From Pseudomonas farris (lineage in GTDB: Bacteria; Pseudomonadota; Gammaproteobacteria; Pseudomonadales; Pseudomonadaceae): 64,000 bases of DNA. Made by a program: the position numbers and the translations under genes. The stretch is taken from contig NZ_JAHSTV010000008.1 of assembly GCF_019145235.1 (NCBI RefSeq), forward strand, positions 300,335-364,334, read 5' to 3'. Shown one piece after another: positions 8,716 to 18,183 of this stretch. Position 1 is the first letter of the stretch. Every line of letters starts with the position of its first letter. The notes under the pieces were generated by a model. It saw only the letters and a program-made list of their open reading frames with translations. It made no database searches and had not been told where the DNA came from.

Positions 8716-9522
8716 TTATACAGCAGCTGCGGGGGCCGCCGGGGCGCGTCGATAAGCCAGCCAGATCAGGAACAGCCCGCCGACAATCATCGGTACGCAC
8801 AGCACCTGGCCCATGGTCAGCCAGTTCCAGGCCAGATAACCCAGTTGCGCGTCCGGCACGCGAACAAATTCGACGATGAAACGGAAGATGCCATAGAACA
8901 GCGCGAACATCCCGGACACCGCCATGGTCGGCCGCGGCTTGCGCGAGAACAGCCAGAGGATCGCGAACAGCGCCACGCCTTCCAGCGCGAACTGGTACAG
9001 CTGCGACGGATGACGCGCCAACTGCGCCGGATCGGTCGGGAAGACCATCGCCCACGGCACGTCGGTCGCCTTGCCCCACAGCTCGGCGTTGATGAAGTTA
9101 CCGATGCGCCCGGCACCCAGGCCGATCGGCACCATCGGCGCGACGAAGTCCATCAGCTGGAAGAACGACTTGCCGTTCTTTTTACCGAACCACAGCGCCG
9201 CCAGCATCACACCGATAAACCCGCCGTGGAACGACATGCCGCCCTTCCACACTTCGAAGATCAGGGTCGGGTTGGCCAGATAGGCGTTCAGATCGTAAAA
9301 CAGCACATAACCCAAACGGCCACCGACGATGACGCCCATCGACATCCAGAACACCATGTCGGAGAGTTTCTCCTTGGTCCAGGTCGGGTCGAAGCGGTTC
9401 AGCCGGCGAGACGCCAGCCACCACGCGCCGCCGATGCCGATCAGGTACATCAGGCCGTACCAGTGGATTTTCAGCGGACCGATGGCCAGGGCCACCGGGT
9501 CGATCTGCGGGTAAGGCAGCAT
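8716..9522 (-). CDS. lgt: Phosphatidylglycerol-prolipoprotein diacylglyceryl transferase
   Basis: Lgt transfers diacylglyceryl from phosphatidylglycerol to the lipobox cysteine of prolipoproteins in the inner membrane. The 268-residue protein has about seven hydrophobic segments, the MSFHGGFIG motif and the Lgt signature GRIGNFINAELWG. Length is normal for the family. It reads with thyA and lies downstream of a TauE-like permease on the same strand. Confidence 0.96.
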   Translation of the reverse strand: MLPYPQIDPVALAIGPLKIHWYGLMYLIGIGGAWWLASRRLNRFDPTWTKEKLSDMVFWMSMGVIVGGRLGYVLFYDLNAYLANPTLIFEVWKGGMSFHGGFIGVMLAALWFGKKNGKSFFQLMDFVAPMVPIGLGAGRIGNFINAELWGKATDVPWAMVFPTDPAQLARHPSQLYQFALEGVALFAILWLFSRKPRPTMAVSGMFALFYGIFRFIVEFVRVPDAQLGYLAWNWLTMGQVLCVPMIVGGLFLIWLAYRRAPAAPAAAV

Positions 9523-9604
9523 TGCGACTCCTCGTTAGAGTTGAAACCTTCAAATTCCCGGGCGACGCTGTCACGCCAGGATTAAGCCAGGATTGCGCTG
9601 CGCG

Positions 9605-10387
9605 TCAGAGCAAGAAGCTCAAGCCGACGCAAAACAGCAAAGCGGCAAACAGTCTTTTCAGCAAGCGCGGCGACAGCCTGTGGGCCAGTCGCGCACCGAG
9701 GCGGGCGAAAACCATGCTGGTCAGGGCGATCCCCAGCAGCGCCGGCAAATAAACAAAACCGAGACTATGGGCCGGCAGCAGTGGATCGTGCCACCCCAGA
9801 ATCATGAAACTTAATGCACTGGCCAGGGCAATTGGCAGGCCACAGGCCGACGAAGTGGCCACCGCCTGCTGCATCGGCACGCTGCGCCAGGTCAGGAACG
9901 GCACGGTCAACGAGCCGCCGCCAATCCCGAAAATCGCTGAGGCCCAGCCAATGATGCTGCCAGCCACCGTCAGACCGACTTTGCCTGGCACCGTCCGGCT
10001 GGCCTTGGGTTTGAAGTCCAAAGCGAGTTGAACGGCGATGATCAGCGCAAATACCCCGATGATCTTCTGCAAATTCGGCCCGGAAATCGCTTCGGCAGTC
10101 AGCGCGCCGAAACCGGCACCGATCAGAATGCCGAGGGTCATCCAGGCAAAAATCGGCCAACGCACAGCGCCGCGGCGGTGGTGCTCGCGAACCGCATTGA
10201 CCGACGTAAAGATGATCGTCGCCAGCGAGGTGCCGACTGCCAGATGCGTCAGGATCGACGCATCAAATCCCTGCAAAGTGAAACTGAACACCAGCACCGG
10301 GACAATGATGATCCCGCCGCCTACCCCGAACAGCCCGGCCAACACGCCCGCACAGGCGCCCAACGCCAGATAGAGCAGAAATTCCAT
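9605..10387 (-). CDS. TauE/SafE-family membrane transporter
   Basis: The 260-residue protein has about eight hydrophobic helices and the glycine-rich repeats of the TauE/SafE family (AGLFGVGGGIIIVP near residue 20, ASAIFGIGGGSLTVPF in the second half). Family members export sulfite, sulfoacetate or other small anions; the substrate is not readable here. The ATG at 10387 is preferred over one at 10405 because MEFLLYLALG is the usual family start. It is 82 bases upstream of lgt on the same strand, with no obvious functional link. Confidence 0.88.
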   Translation of the reverse strand: MEFLLYLALGACAGVLAGLFGVGGGIIIVPVLVFSFTLQGFDASILTHLAVGTSLATIIFTSVNAVREHHRRGAVRWPIFAWMTLGILIGAGFGALTAEAISGPNLQKIIGVFALIIAVQLALDFKPKASRTVPGKVGLTVAGSIIGWASAIFGIGGGSLTVPFLTWRSVPMQQAVATSSACGLPIALASALSFMILGWHDPLLPAHSLGFVYLPALLGIALTSMVFARLGARLAHRLSPRLLKRLFAALLFCVGLSFLL

Positions 10388-10521
10388 GGCCGCATCCCCA
10401 AGCATCCCGAATCAGGAGCGGCATGGTAACGGAAGCATGGCCTCGGGCTCCACTGTGGATGGCGATGGATCGATGAGCGATGTCTGCGTAGAGTGAGCAA
10501 AAAACACACAAGGACCACCTT

Positions 10522-11268
10522 ATGTGCCTGATTGTTTTTGCCTGGCGGCCGGGCCATGCCCAGCCACTGATCGTGGCGGCCAACCGCGACGAATTCTATG
10601 CCCGGCCCAGCCTGCCCCTGGCGCAATGGCCGCAAGCCCCGCACGTGTATGCCGGTCGCGACCTTGAGGCTGGCGGTACATGGCTCGGTGTCGGCGCCAA
10701 CGGGCGCTTCGCCGCGCTGACCAACATCCGTGATCCCCTTCAACCGCCAGCGCGCAAATCGCGGGGTGAACTGGTGGCGCAGTTTCTCAGCGGGGACATG
10801 TCGATTGACGACTACTTGAGCGACGTTGTTGCACGTTCGCAGGAATATTCCGGGTTTAATCTGCTAATCGGCAATACCAATGAGCTATGGCACTTCAATG
10901 CCCGGGAGACGGAGGCGGTCATGCTCCAACCGGGCATTTATGGGTTATCGAACGCGGGGCTGGATACGCCGTGGCCGAAAGTACTCAAGGCCAAGGCGGC
11001 ATTGAGCGAGGTGTTGGGCGATCCGCAGCCGCAGGCGCTATTGGCCTTGCTCAACGACCCGCAGACGGCGCCGCTTGCCGAACTGCCGGACACTGGCGTG
11101 GGGCAGGCTACCGAGACGTTGTTGTCGAGCGTGTTTATCAAGAGCCCGACTTACGGGACACGGGCGAGCACGGCGTTGATTGTTCAGGCGGATGGGGGGC
11201 GGCATATGGTCGAAAGGAGTTTCGGGCCGTATGGGGGGCATTTGGGGGAAGTGGAGGTCAGGATTTAG
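10522..11268 (+). CDS. NRDE-family (TANGO2-like) protein
   Basis: The 248-residue protein begins MCLIVFAW and has ANRDEFYARP near residue 20, the motif naming the NRDE family. Cys2 would become the N-terminal residue after Met removal, as in Ntn-type hydrolases. Human TANGO2 belongs to this family and has been linked to haem or acyl-CoA handling; the bacterial role is unsettled. It is divergent from the TauE-like gene and convergent with ptsP, so it is probably a single-gene transcript. Confidence 0.85.
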   Translation: MCLIVFAWRPGHAQPLIVAANRDEFYARPSLPLAQWPQAPHVYAGRDLEAGGTWLGVGANGRFAALTNIRDPLQPPARKSRGELVAQFLSGDMSIDDYLSDVVARSQEYSGFNLLIGNTNELWHFNARETEAVMLQPGIYGLSNAGLDTPWPKVLKAKAALSEVLGDPQPQALLALLNDPQTAPLAELPDTGVGQATETLLSSVFIKSPTYGTRASTALIVQADGGRHMVERSFGPYGGHLGEVEVRI

Positions 11269-11286
11269 ACGGGTTTAGTCTAGGCC

Positions 11287-11391
11287 GGCCCCATCGCGAG
11301 CAGGCTCGCTCCCACATTGGATTTTCTGTAAACACAGATTTTGTGCACGACAGAAATCAACTGTGGGAGCGAGCCTGCTCGCGATGGGGCC
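11287..11391. repeat. REP doublet, inward orientation, GAGCCTGCTC variant
   Basis: Units read CATCGCGAGCAGGCTCGCTC and its complement, a variant of the main family (GAGCCTGCTC for GGGCTTGCTC). It lies at the convergent NRDE/ptsP junction. Confidence 0.88.
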
Positions 11392-11400
11392 GGATCAGGT

Positions 11401-13680
11401 TTAGAGGGTTTTAACCGAAGCCGGATTAATCATCCGCGCCAACCCAAGGTTCTTCAGCGCCAACTGCAGCGAGCTGTGGATAACTTGCGGGTTGTCGATG
11501 GTCATCAGCTCAGCCAACAATTCCTTGGCCTTGCTCAGGTTGATCTGACGCAGCATCCACTTCACTTTCGGCAAGTTGGTGGCGTTCATCGACAGACTGT
11601 CGAAGCCCATTGCCATCAACAACACCGCCGCCGCCGGGTCACCGGCCATTTCGCCGCAGATACTCACGGGCTTGCCTTCGGCATGGGCATCGCGCACCAC
11701 GCTCTGCAAGGCTTGCAACACCGCCGGGTGCAGGTAGTCGTAAAGGTCGGCCACCCGCGGGTTGTTGCGGTCCACGGCCAGCAGATACTGGGTCAGGTCG
11801 TTGGAGCCGACCGACAGGAAGTCCACTTGCCGCGCCAGTTCCTTGGTCTGATACACCGCCGCCGGAATCTCGATCATTACGCCAATCGGCGGCATCGGCA
11901 CATCGGTGCCTTCGTCGCGGACTTCGCCCCAGGCCCGGTGGATCAGATGCAGGGCTTCTTCCAGTTCATGGGTGCCGGAAATCATCGGCAGCAGAATGCG
12001 CAGGTTGTTCAGGCCTTCGCTGGCCTTGAGCATGGCGCGGGTCTGCACCAGGAAGATTTCCGGGTGGTCGAGGGTCACGCGAATGCCGCGCCAGCCGAGG
12101 AACGGGTTGTCTTCCTTGATCGGAAAGTACGACAGCGCCTTGTCGCCGCCGATGTCCAGGCTGCGCATGGTCACCGGTTGCGGATGGAACGCGGCGAGTT
12201 GCTCGCGATAAATCGCCAGCTGCTCCTTTTCGCTAGGGAAGCGCTGATTGATCATGAACGGCACTTCGGTGCGGTACAGACCCACGCCCTCGGCACCGCG
12301 CTTCTGCGCCCGCGCCACGTCCGCCAGCAGACCGGTGTTGACCCACAGCGGCATGCGGTGACCGTCGACCGTTATGCACGGCAGGTCCCGCAATGCATCC
12401 AGACCGAGGGCCAGCTGTTTCTCTTCCTCGACCACCTCGGCGAACTGCTTGCGCAGCACGTCACTCGGGTTGGTATAGACCTCACCGTGGTAGCCGTCGA
12501 CGATCATCTGGATGCCGTCGACCTTGGAGTACGGCAAGTCGACCAGGCCCATCACCGTCGGAATACCCATGGCGCGCGCCAGAATCGCCACGTGGGAGTT
12601 GCCGGAACCGAGTACCGACACCAGACCGACCAGCTTGCCTTCCGGCACCTCGCCGAGCATTGCCGGCGTCAGTTCTTCGCTGACCAGAATGGTGTTGTCG
12701 GGGTAGACCAGGGTCTGCTGCCGCTCTTCCTGCAGATAAGCCAGCAAGCGCCGACCGAGGTCTTTGACGTCCGAGGCCCGCTCACGCAGGTAGGCGTCGT
12801 CCATCAACTCGAAACGGTTGACGTGTTCGGTGACCACCTGACGCAACGCGCCCTGAGCCCATTGACCGGTCTTGATCACGGTGGTGATTTCGCTGCCGAG
12901 CGAGGCATCGTCGAGCATCATCAGGTAAACGTCGAACAGCGCCCGCTCTTCAGGCCGCAGCTGGGTGGCCAGCTTGGCGGACAAGGCACGCATGTCGGCG
13001 CGCACGCCCTCGATGGCGGTCTTGAACAGGCCAAGTTCCGCGTTGATATCGGTGATCGTCTTGTCCGGCACCACGTCCAGATCGGCCGGCGGCAGCATGA
13101 CGACCGCGGTTCCGACCGCCGCGCCCGGCGAACCCGGTACACCGACGAACTTTGCTTCCTGGATACCTTTGCCCTGACGGCCCAGGCCACGGATCGAACC
13201 GGTGGCCTCGGCGTGGGCGATAACGCCGGCGAGCTGCGCGCTCATGGTCACGAGGAAGGCTTCTTCACCCTCATCGAACTGGCGGCGTTCTTTTTGCTGA
13301 ATGACCAACACGCCGACGACGCGACGGTGGTGAATGATCGGCGCCCCGAGGAACGATGCGTAGCGCTCTTCACCGGTCTCGGCGAAGTAACGGTAGCGCG
13401 GGTGATCCGCGGCGTTTTCGAGGTTCAGGGGTTCTTCACGCGTGCCGACCAGACCGACCAGACCTTCGTTGGGTGCCATGCTGACTTTGCCGATCGAGCG
13501 CTTATTCAAGCCCTCGGTGGCCATCAGCACGAAGCGGTTGGTCTCTGGGTCAAGCAGGTAGACCGAGCAGACCTGGCTGCCCATGGCCTCTTTGACGCGC
13601 AACACAATAATCCCCAACGCCGCCTTGAGATCCTTGGCGGAGTTAACTTCCTGGACGATCTTGCGCAGCGTATTGAGCAT
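11401..13680 (-). CDS. ptsP: Phosphoenolpyruvate-protein phosphotransferase of the nitrogen PTS (EI-Ntr)
   Basis: EI-Ntr takes phosphate from PEP and passes it to NPr and EIIA-Ntr, a regulatory chain for nitrogen, potassium and polymer metabolism. The 759 residues hold a GAF domain (about 1-160), a PEP-utiliser N-terminal domain (about 180-300), the phosphohistidine domain with His363 in NSHVAILARAMG, and a C-terminal PEP-binding barrel with GGDKALSYFP and the catalytic Cys of CGEMAGDP. It follows rppH on the same strand after 22 bases, the usual rppH-ptsP operon. Confidence 0.96.
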   Translation of the reverse strand: MLNTLRKIVQEVNSAKDLKAALGIIVLRVKEAMGSQVCSVYLLDPETNRFVLMATEGLNKRSIGKVSMAPNEGLVGLVGTREEPLNLENAADHPRYRYFAETGEERYASFLGAPIIHHRRVVGVLVIQQKERRQFDEGEEAFLVTMSAQLAGVIAHAEATGSIRGLGRQGKGIQEAKFVGVPGSPGAAVGTAVVMLPPADLDVVPDKTITDINAELGLFKTAIEGVRADMRALSAKLATQLRPEERALFDVYLMMLDDASLGSEITTVIKTGQWAQGALRQVVTEHVNRFELMDDAYLRERASDVKDLGRRLLAYLQEERQQTLVYPDNTILVSEELTPAMLGEVPEGKLVGLVSVLGSGNSHVAILARAMGIPTVMGLVDLPYSKVDGIQMIVDGYHGEVYTNPSDVLRKQFAEVVEEEKQLALGLDALRDLPCITVDGHRMPLWVNTGLLADVARAQKRGAEGVGLYRTEVPFMINQRFPSEKEQLAIYREQLAAFHPQPVTMRSLDIGGDKALSYFPIKEDNPFLGWRGIRVTLDHPEIFLVQTRAMLKASEGLNNLRILLPMISGTHELEEALHLIHRAWGEVRDEGTDVPMPPIGVMIEIPAAVYQTKELARQVDFLSVGSNDLTQYLLAVDRNNPRVADLYDYLHPAVLQALQSVVRDAHAEGKPVSICGEMAGDPAAAVLLMAMGFDSLSMNATNLPKVKWMLRQINLSKAKELLAELMTIDNPQVIHSSLQLALKNLGLARMINPASVKTL

Positions 13681-13702
13681 GGCTCGGGGTCGAACTCCGT
13701 CG

Positions 13703-14182
13703 TCAGTCGCGCGCTAAAAGGCGCGGGGCAAGCTCTTTGAGAGCGCGGCGATAAACCTCGCGCTTGAATGTCACCACCTGGCCCAACGGATACCAATAAC
13801 TGACCCAGCGCCAGCCATCGAATTCCGGTTTACCGGTCAAATCCATCCGCACCCGCTGCTCGTTGGAGATCAGGCGCAGGAGAAACCATTTCTGCTTCTG
13901 GCCGATGCACAGCGGTTGGCTGTGCGTCCTGACCAGACGTTGCGGCAAACGATAGCGCAACCAGCCCCGGGTGCAGGCGAGTATTTCAACATCTTCGCGC
14001 TCCAGGCCCACTTCTTCGTTCAACTCGCGGTACAAGGCGTCTTCCGGCGTCTCCTGGGGGTTGATTCCTCCCTGTGGAAACTGCCAGGCATCTTGATTGA
14101 TACGGCGAGCCCATAGCACCTGGCCAGCATCATTCGTCAGAATGATCCCGACATTGGGGCGGAAACCATCGGGGTCGATCAC
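13703..14182 (-). CDS. rppH: RNA pyrophosphohydrolase
   Basis: RppH removes pyrophosphate from 5'-triphosphorylated mRNA and so starts RNase E-dependent decay. The Nudix box is readable as GGINPQETPEDALYRELNEE followed by VGL. The start is taken as GTG at 14182 (159 residues, beginning at IDPDGFRPNVG), with GAGG eight bases upstream. The frame remains open to an ATG at 14242, but the added 20 residues are not family-like. It is the first gene of the rppH-ptsP unit and divergent from the HAD phosphatase. Confidence 0.94.
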   Translation of the reverse strand: MIDPDGFRPNVGIILTNDAGQVLWARRINQDAWQFPQGGINPQETPEDALYRELNEEVGLEREDVEILACTRGWLRYRLPQRLVRTHSQPLCIGQKQKWFLLRLISNEQRVRMDLTGKPEFDGWRWVSYWYPLGQVVTFKREVYRRALKELAPRLLARD

Positions 14183-14325
14183 GGCAACAACCTCGCAAAC
14201 GCATATCGCCGCATTGTTCCACAAAGGTTGTGAAAGCAGCAACGAGCCGACCTACCTTATGTGCACTCTTGTGAAAAGTCCGTATTCTGGACACCTTTCT
14301 ACAGACTTTTCAGCGAGTAACTGCA

Positions 14326-14982
14326 ATGCGGCTGGCTTTATTCGACTTGGACAACACGCTTCTGGGCGGTGACAGTGACCACGCTTGGGGCGATTATCTG
14401 TGCGAACGCGGTTTCCTCGACGCCGTCGCCTACAAGGCACGCAACGACGAGTTTTATCAGGATTACCTGGCCGGCAAGCTGGATAACGACGCGTACCTGA
14501 ACTTCTGCCTGGAAGTTCTCGGCCGCACCGAGATGGCCACACTGGAGCAATGGCATCTGGACTACATGCGTGACTGCATCGAACCGATCGTGCTGCCCAA
14601 GGCAATCGAACTGCTGGCCAGACACCGTGAGGCCGGCGACAAGCTGGTGATCATCACCGCCACCAACCGCTTTGTGACCGGGCCGATTGCAGCACGTTTA
14701 GGCGTTGAGACCCTGATCGCCACCGAATGCGAAATGATCGACGGCCGTTACAGCGGGCGCAGCACCGATGTTCCGTGTTTCAGGGAAGGTAAGGTGACCC
14801 GGTTACTTCGTTGGCTGGAAGAGACTGGCCATAACCTGGAAGACAGCTATTTCTACAGCGATTCGATGAATGACTTGGCGCTGCTGGAGCGGGTGACGAA
14901 CCCGATCGCGGTCGACCCGGACGTGAATCTGCGGGCCGAGGCTGAGAAGCGAGGTTGGCCGGTAATTTCGTTGCGCGGCTGA
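14326..14982 (+). CDS. HAD-superfamily phosphatase (SerB-like, IB subfamily)
   Basis: The 218-residue protein has the HAD motifs in order: DLDNTLLGGDSD (catalytic Asp pair near residues 5-7), TATNRF (motif II) and SDSMNDLALL (motif IV). A helical cap lies between motifs I and II. The IB group includes phosphoserine and histidinol-phosphate phosphatases, so a small phosphorylated metabolite is the likely substrate; which one cannot be said. It is divergent from rppH and convergent with the next gene. Confidence 0.88.
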   Translation: MRLALFDLDNTLLGGDSDHAWGDYLCERGFLDAVAYKARNDEFYQDYLAGKLDNDAYLNFCLEVLGRTEMATLEQWHLDYMRDCIEPIVLPKAIELLARHREAGDKLVIITATNRFVTGPIAARLGVETLIATECEMIDGRYSGRSTDVPCFREGKVTRLLRWLEETGHNLEDSYFYSDSMNDLALLERVTNPIAVDPDVNLRAEAEKRGWPVISLRG

Positions 14983-14985
14983 TAT

Positions 14986-15088
14986 CGCCTTCGCGAGCAA
15001 GCCCGCTCCCACAATTGATCTTCAGTGGACACAGGATTTGTGTACAGCCGAGATCAATTGTGGGAGCGGGCTTGCTCGCGAAGGGGCC
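14986..15088. repeat. REP doublet, inward orientation
   Basis: Two inverted main-family units flank a spacer beginning TTGATCTTCAG and ending AGATCAATT, itself self-complementary. It lies at a convergent junction. Confidence 0.9.
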
Positions 15089-15104
15089 GACTCGGTCTGT
15101 AGCC

Positions 15105-15530
15105 TTAAACCGGCTTGGCTCCCATCAAACCCGCAATCGCGATGAAACAAACAAAGCTGAACAGTGCGAGGGCAAAGGTGAATTTGCCGTTCCCCGCCGG
15201 CGCCTTGCGCAACTTGTTCAGCCGCACCACCAGCCAGAACCAACCCAGGGCCGCCACGGTATAGAGCACACTGGAAGCCAGCAGCCAGGTCTGCCCCAAC
15301 GGCCAGCCCACCAGATGCACCATCCACCAACCGGTGAATGGCATGCTCAGCAATGCCAGGCCCATCAATAGCCAGATGAACACCAGCGGTCGCTGCAAGG
15401 TGCGGACGTGAGCCGTCGTATCACCGTTACGGCGTGTGCGCCAGACCCAGATCCCCAAACCCAGCGCGCACACCAGCAACACCACCGTTGCAACCATGTG
15501 CGCCACTTTCAGGGCGGTTAACGTTTCCAT
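15105..15530 (-). CDS. Small membrane protein, DUF2269-like
   Basis: The 141-residue protein has four hydrophobic segments (about residues 5-28, 48-68, 78-100, 118-136) and begins METLTALKVAHMVATVV, resembling DUF2269 (predicted integral membrane proteins). No catalytic motif is visible. It lies 39 bases downstream of ilvA on the same strand and may be co-transcribed. Function unknown. Confidence 0.75.
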   Translation of the reverse strand: METLTALKVAHMVATVVLLVCALGLGIWVWRTRRNGDTTAHVRTLQRPLVFIWLLMGLALLSMPFTGWWMVHLVGWPLGQTWLLASSVLYTVAALGWFWLVVRLNKLRKAPAGNGKFTFALALFSFVCFIAIAGLMGAKPV

Positions 15531-15569
15531 TGTTCGATTTCCTTATAGCCTGCCGATCAGCGTAGCCGC

Positions 15570-17084
15570 TCAGCCGAGAAACAGCTGATAGGCCGGGTTG
15601 TCGCTTTCGTCCCAGTACGGGTAGCCGATTTCTTCCAGCGCGGCCGGTACCAGATGACGCTCGTCGTGCGGCACTTGCAGGCCCGCGACCACCCGGCCAT
15701 CGGCCGCGCCGTGGTTGCGGTAGTGGAACATCGAAATGTTCCAGCGTCCGCCGAGTTTGTTGAGGAAGTTGAACAACGCACCCGGACGCTCCGGAAACTC
15801 GAAACGCAGCACCACTTCATCGACAACCTGGGCGGCACGCCCGCCAACCATATGGCGAATGTGCAACTTGGCCAGTTCGTTGTCGGTCAGGTCGAGCACC
15901 GGGAAACCCTGCTCGGTGAGACTGGCGAGCAGCGCACTGCGCGGGTCGTTTTCCGGGTGCGTCTGCACGCCGACAAAGATGTGCGCTTCGCTGCCGGTGT
16001 TGTAGCGGTAATTGAATTCGGTGATCTGACGCTTGCCGATGGCTTCGCAGAACGCCTTGAAGCTGCCCGGTTTCTCGGGAATGGTCACGGCAATGATGGC
16101 TTCGCGACCCTCGCCCAGTTCAGCGCGCTCGGCCACGTGGCGCAAGCGGTCGAAGTTGACGTTGGCGCCGGAGTCGATGGCTACGAAGGTATGGCCCGTG
16201 ACGCCGCGCTGCTCGACATATTTCTTGATCCCGGCCACGCCCAAGGCGCCAGCAGGTTCAGTGATCGAGCGGGTATCGTCGTAGATATCCTTGATTGCCG
16301 CACAGATCTCGTCGGTGCTGACAGTGATGACTTCGTCTACGTAGTCTTTGCAGATATCGAAAGTGTGCTGGCCAATCTGCGCCACCGCGACGCCATCGGC
16401 GAAGAGACCCACGGTCGGCAAAACCACGCGCTCGCCGGCCGCCATGGCCGCTTGCAGGCAGTTGGAGTCATCCGGTTCGACGCCGATGATTTTGATGTCC
16501 GGGCGCAGGTATTTCACGTACGCCGCGATCCCGGCGATCAGCCCGCCGCCGCCCACCGGAACGAAGATCGCATCCAGACGCCCCGGGTGCTGGCGCAGAA
16601 TCTCCATGGCCACCGTGCCCTGCCCGGCAATGGTGTGGGGATCATCGTAAGGGTGAATGTAGACGTAGCCTTTTTCGTCGACCAGTTTCAGCGAGTAGGC
16701 CAGGGCTTCCGGGAACGAATCCCCGTGCAGCACCACTTTGCCGCCGCGCGAACGCACGCCTTCGACCTTGATCTCCGGGGTGGTCTTGGGCATCACGATG
16801 GTCGCTTTCACGCCCAGAACCTTGGCCGCCAGGGCCAGGCCTTGCGCATGGTTGCCCGCCGACGCGGTGACCACGCCGCGAGCGCGCTCTTCATCGCTCA
16901 GCTGCGTCAACTTGTTGTAGGCGCCGCGAATTTTGAACGAGAACACCGGCTGCAAGTCTTCACGCTTGAGCCAGATATCGTTGCCCAGCCGCTCGGAGAG
17001 CTGGCGGGCAGTCTGCAATGGGGTTTCTACGGCAACGTCATAAACGCGCGAGGTGAGGATCTTTTTGACGTACTGTTCGAGCAT
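15570..17084 (-). CDS. ilvA: Threonine ammonia-lyase, biosynthetic
   Basis: It deaminates L-threonine to 2-oxobutanoate, the first step of isoleucine synthesis. The 504-residue form has an N-terminal PLP domain (to about 320; cofactor Lys in FSFKIRGAYNKL, SAGNHAQG, GGGGLIAG) and two C-terminal ACT-like regulatory domains (EKPGSFKAF and ERPGALFNF), which give isoleucine inhibition and valine activation in the family. The two ACT units separate it from the short catabolic TdcB form. It is divergent from rpiA. Confidence 0.96.
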   Translation of the reverse strand: MLEQYVKKILTSRVYDVAVETPLQTARQLSERLGNDIWLKREDLQPVFSFKIRGAYNKLTQLSDEERARGVVTASAGNHAQGLALAAKVLGVKATIVMPKTTPEIKVEGVRSRGGKVVLHGDSFPEALAYSLKLVDEKGYVYIHPYDDPHTIAGQGTVAMEILRQHPGRLDAIFVPVGGGGLIAGIAAYVKYLRPDIKIIGVEPDDSNCLQAAMAAGERVVLPTVGLFADGVAVAQIGQHTFDICKDYVDEVITVSTDEICAAIKDIYDDTRSITEPAGALGVAGIKKYVEQRGVTGHTFVAIDSGANVNFDRLRHVAERAELGEGREAIIAVTIPEKPGSFKAFCEAIGKRQITEFNYRYNTGSEAHIFVGVQTHPENDPRSALLASLTEQGFPVLDLTDNELAKLHIRHMVGGRAAQVVDEVVLRFEFPERPGALFNFLNKLGGRWNISMFHYRNHGAADGRVVAGLQVPHDERHLVPAALEEIGYPYWDESDNPAYQLFLG

Positions 17085-17185
17085 CGGAAAGCATCACTGA
17101 GCGGGTTGGGCAGGGCCAAGGAGTCTAACCCGGCTTTTGGCCGGGCGACCACACTAAACAGATGGTTTTGAAACCGGAGTAATAC

Positions 17186-17310
17186 CTGTGGCGAGGGGGC
17201 TTGCCCCAGTTGGAGCGCGAAGCGCTCCCCAGCACTCTTCCAGATACACCGCATTCGACAGCCTTACGACTGCTTCGCAGCCGAACGGGGGCAAGCCCCC
17301 TCGCCACAGG
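17186..17310. repeat. Inverted repeat of a second family (GTGGCGAGGGGGCTTGCCCC)
   Basis: CTGTGGCGAGGGGGCTTGCC and its complement lie about 85 bases apart, with inner complementary blocks such as GGAGCGCGAAGCGCTCC. It is one of the few repeats in a divergent (ilvA/rpiA) space, and that whole 300-base space otherwise holds only the presumed promoters. Confidence 0.85.
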
Positions 17311-17384
17311 AGTGTTTCCCCCTGCACTATCGCGAGGCCTATAATGCCGGCCTTTCGTTCCCCTTTCGGCACTTCGGAGCCCGC

Positions 17385-18059
17385 ATGACCCAGGATCAAC
17401 TCAAACAGGCCGTAGCCCAGGCCGCCGTCGACTTCATCCTCCCGAAACTCGATGACAAGAGCATCGTCGGGGTCGGCACCGGCTCCACCGCCAACTGCTT
17501 CATCGATGCCCTGGCCAAGCACAAAGGCGCATTCGATGGCGCGGTCGCCAGCTCCGAAGCCACCGCCGCCCGCCTCAAGGGCCACGGCATTCCGGTGTAT
17601 GAGCTCAATACCGTCAGCGACCTGGAGTTCTACGTCGACGGCGCCGATGAAAGCGACGAGCACCTGCACCTGATCAAGGGCGGTGGCGCGGCCCTGACCC
17701 GCGAGAAGATTGTGGCGGCCGTGGCCAAGACCTTCATCTGCATCGCCGACGCCAGCAAACTGGTGCCGGTCCTAGGTGCATTCCCGCTGCCGGTGGAAGT
17801 GATCCCGATGGCCCGCAGCCACGTGGCCCGCCAACTGGTGAAGCTCGGCGGCGACCCGGTTTACCGTGAAGGCGTGCTGACCGACAACGGCAACATCATC
17901 CTCGACGTGTTCAACATGCAGATCACCAACCCGGTGGAGCTGGAAACACAGATCAATGCCATCGTCGGCGTGGTCACCAACGGCTTGTTCGCAGCCCGCC
18001 CGGCTGATTTGCTGCTACTGGGGACGAGCGAAGGCGTGAAAACCCTGCGCGCCCAATAA
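17385..18059 (+). CDS. rpiA: Ribose-5-phosphate isomerase A
   Basis: It interconverts ribose 5-phosphate and ribulose 5-phosphate in the non-oxidative pentose phosphate pathway. The 224-residue protein has the family motifs GTGSTANCFI (near residue 30), YVDGADE (near 85) and KGGGAALTREK (near 97). Length is standard. It is divergent from ilvA, an arrangement I recall as conserved in Pseudomonas. Confidence 0.96.
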   Translation: MTQDQLKQAVAQAAVDFILPKLDDKSIVGVGTGSTANCFIDALAKHKGAFDGAVASSEATAARLKGHGIPVYELNTVSDLEFYVDGADESDEHLHLIKGGGAALTREKIVAAVAKTFICIADASKLVPVLGAFPLPVEVIPMARSHVARQLVKLGGDPVYREGVLTDNGNIILDVFNMQITNPVELETQINAIVGVVTNGLFAARPADLLLLGTSEGVKTLRAQ

Positions 18060-18075
18060 GGCAGACACCAAACAG

Positions 18076-18165
18076 TGTGGGAGCGGGCTTGCTCGCGAAG
18101 AGGCCGTGTCAGCCGATAGAGATGTCGGCAGACAGAGCGCTTTCGCGAGCAAGCCCGCTCCCACA
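18076..18165. repeat. REP doublet, outward orientation
   Basis: Main-family units around a self-complementary spacer (GTCAGCCGA...TCGGCAGAC). It lies at the convergent rpiA/SdiA-regulated-type junction. Confidence 0.9.
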
Positions 18166-18183
18166 TTTGTTTTGTAGTGTCTG

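Noticed and set aside
11341..13740. 799-residue open frame antisense to ptsP
   Set aside because: It is the complement of a well-supported EI-Ntr gene. Its Gln/His/Arg-rich translation, with no domains, is typical of GC-rich antisense frames.
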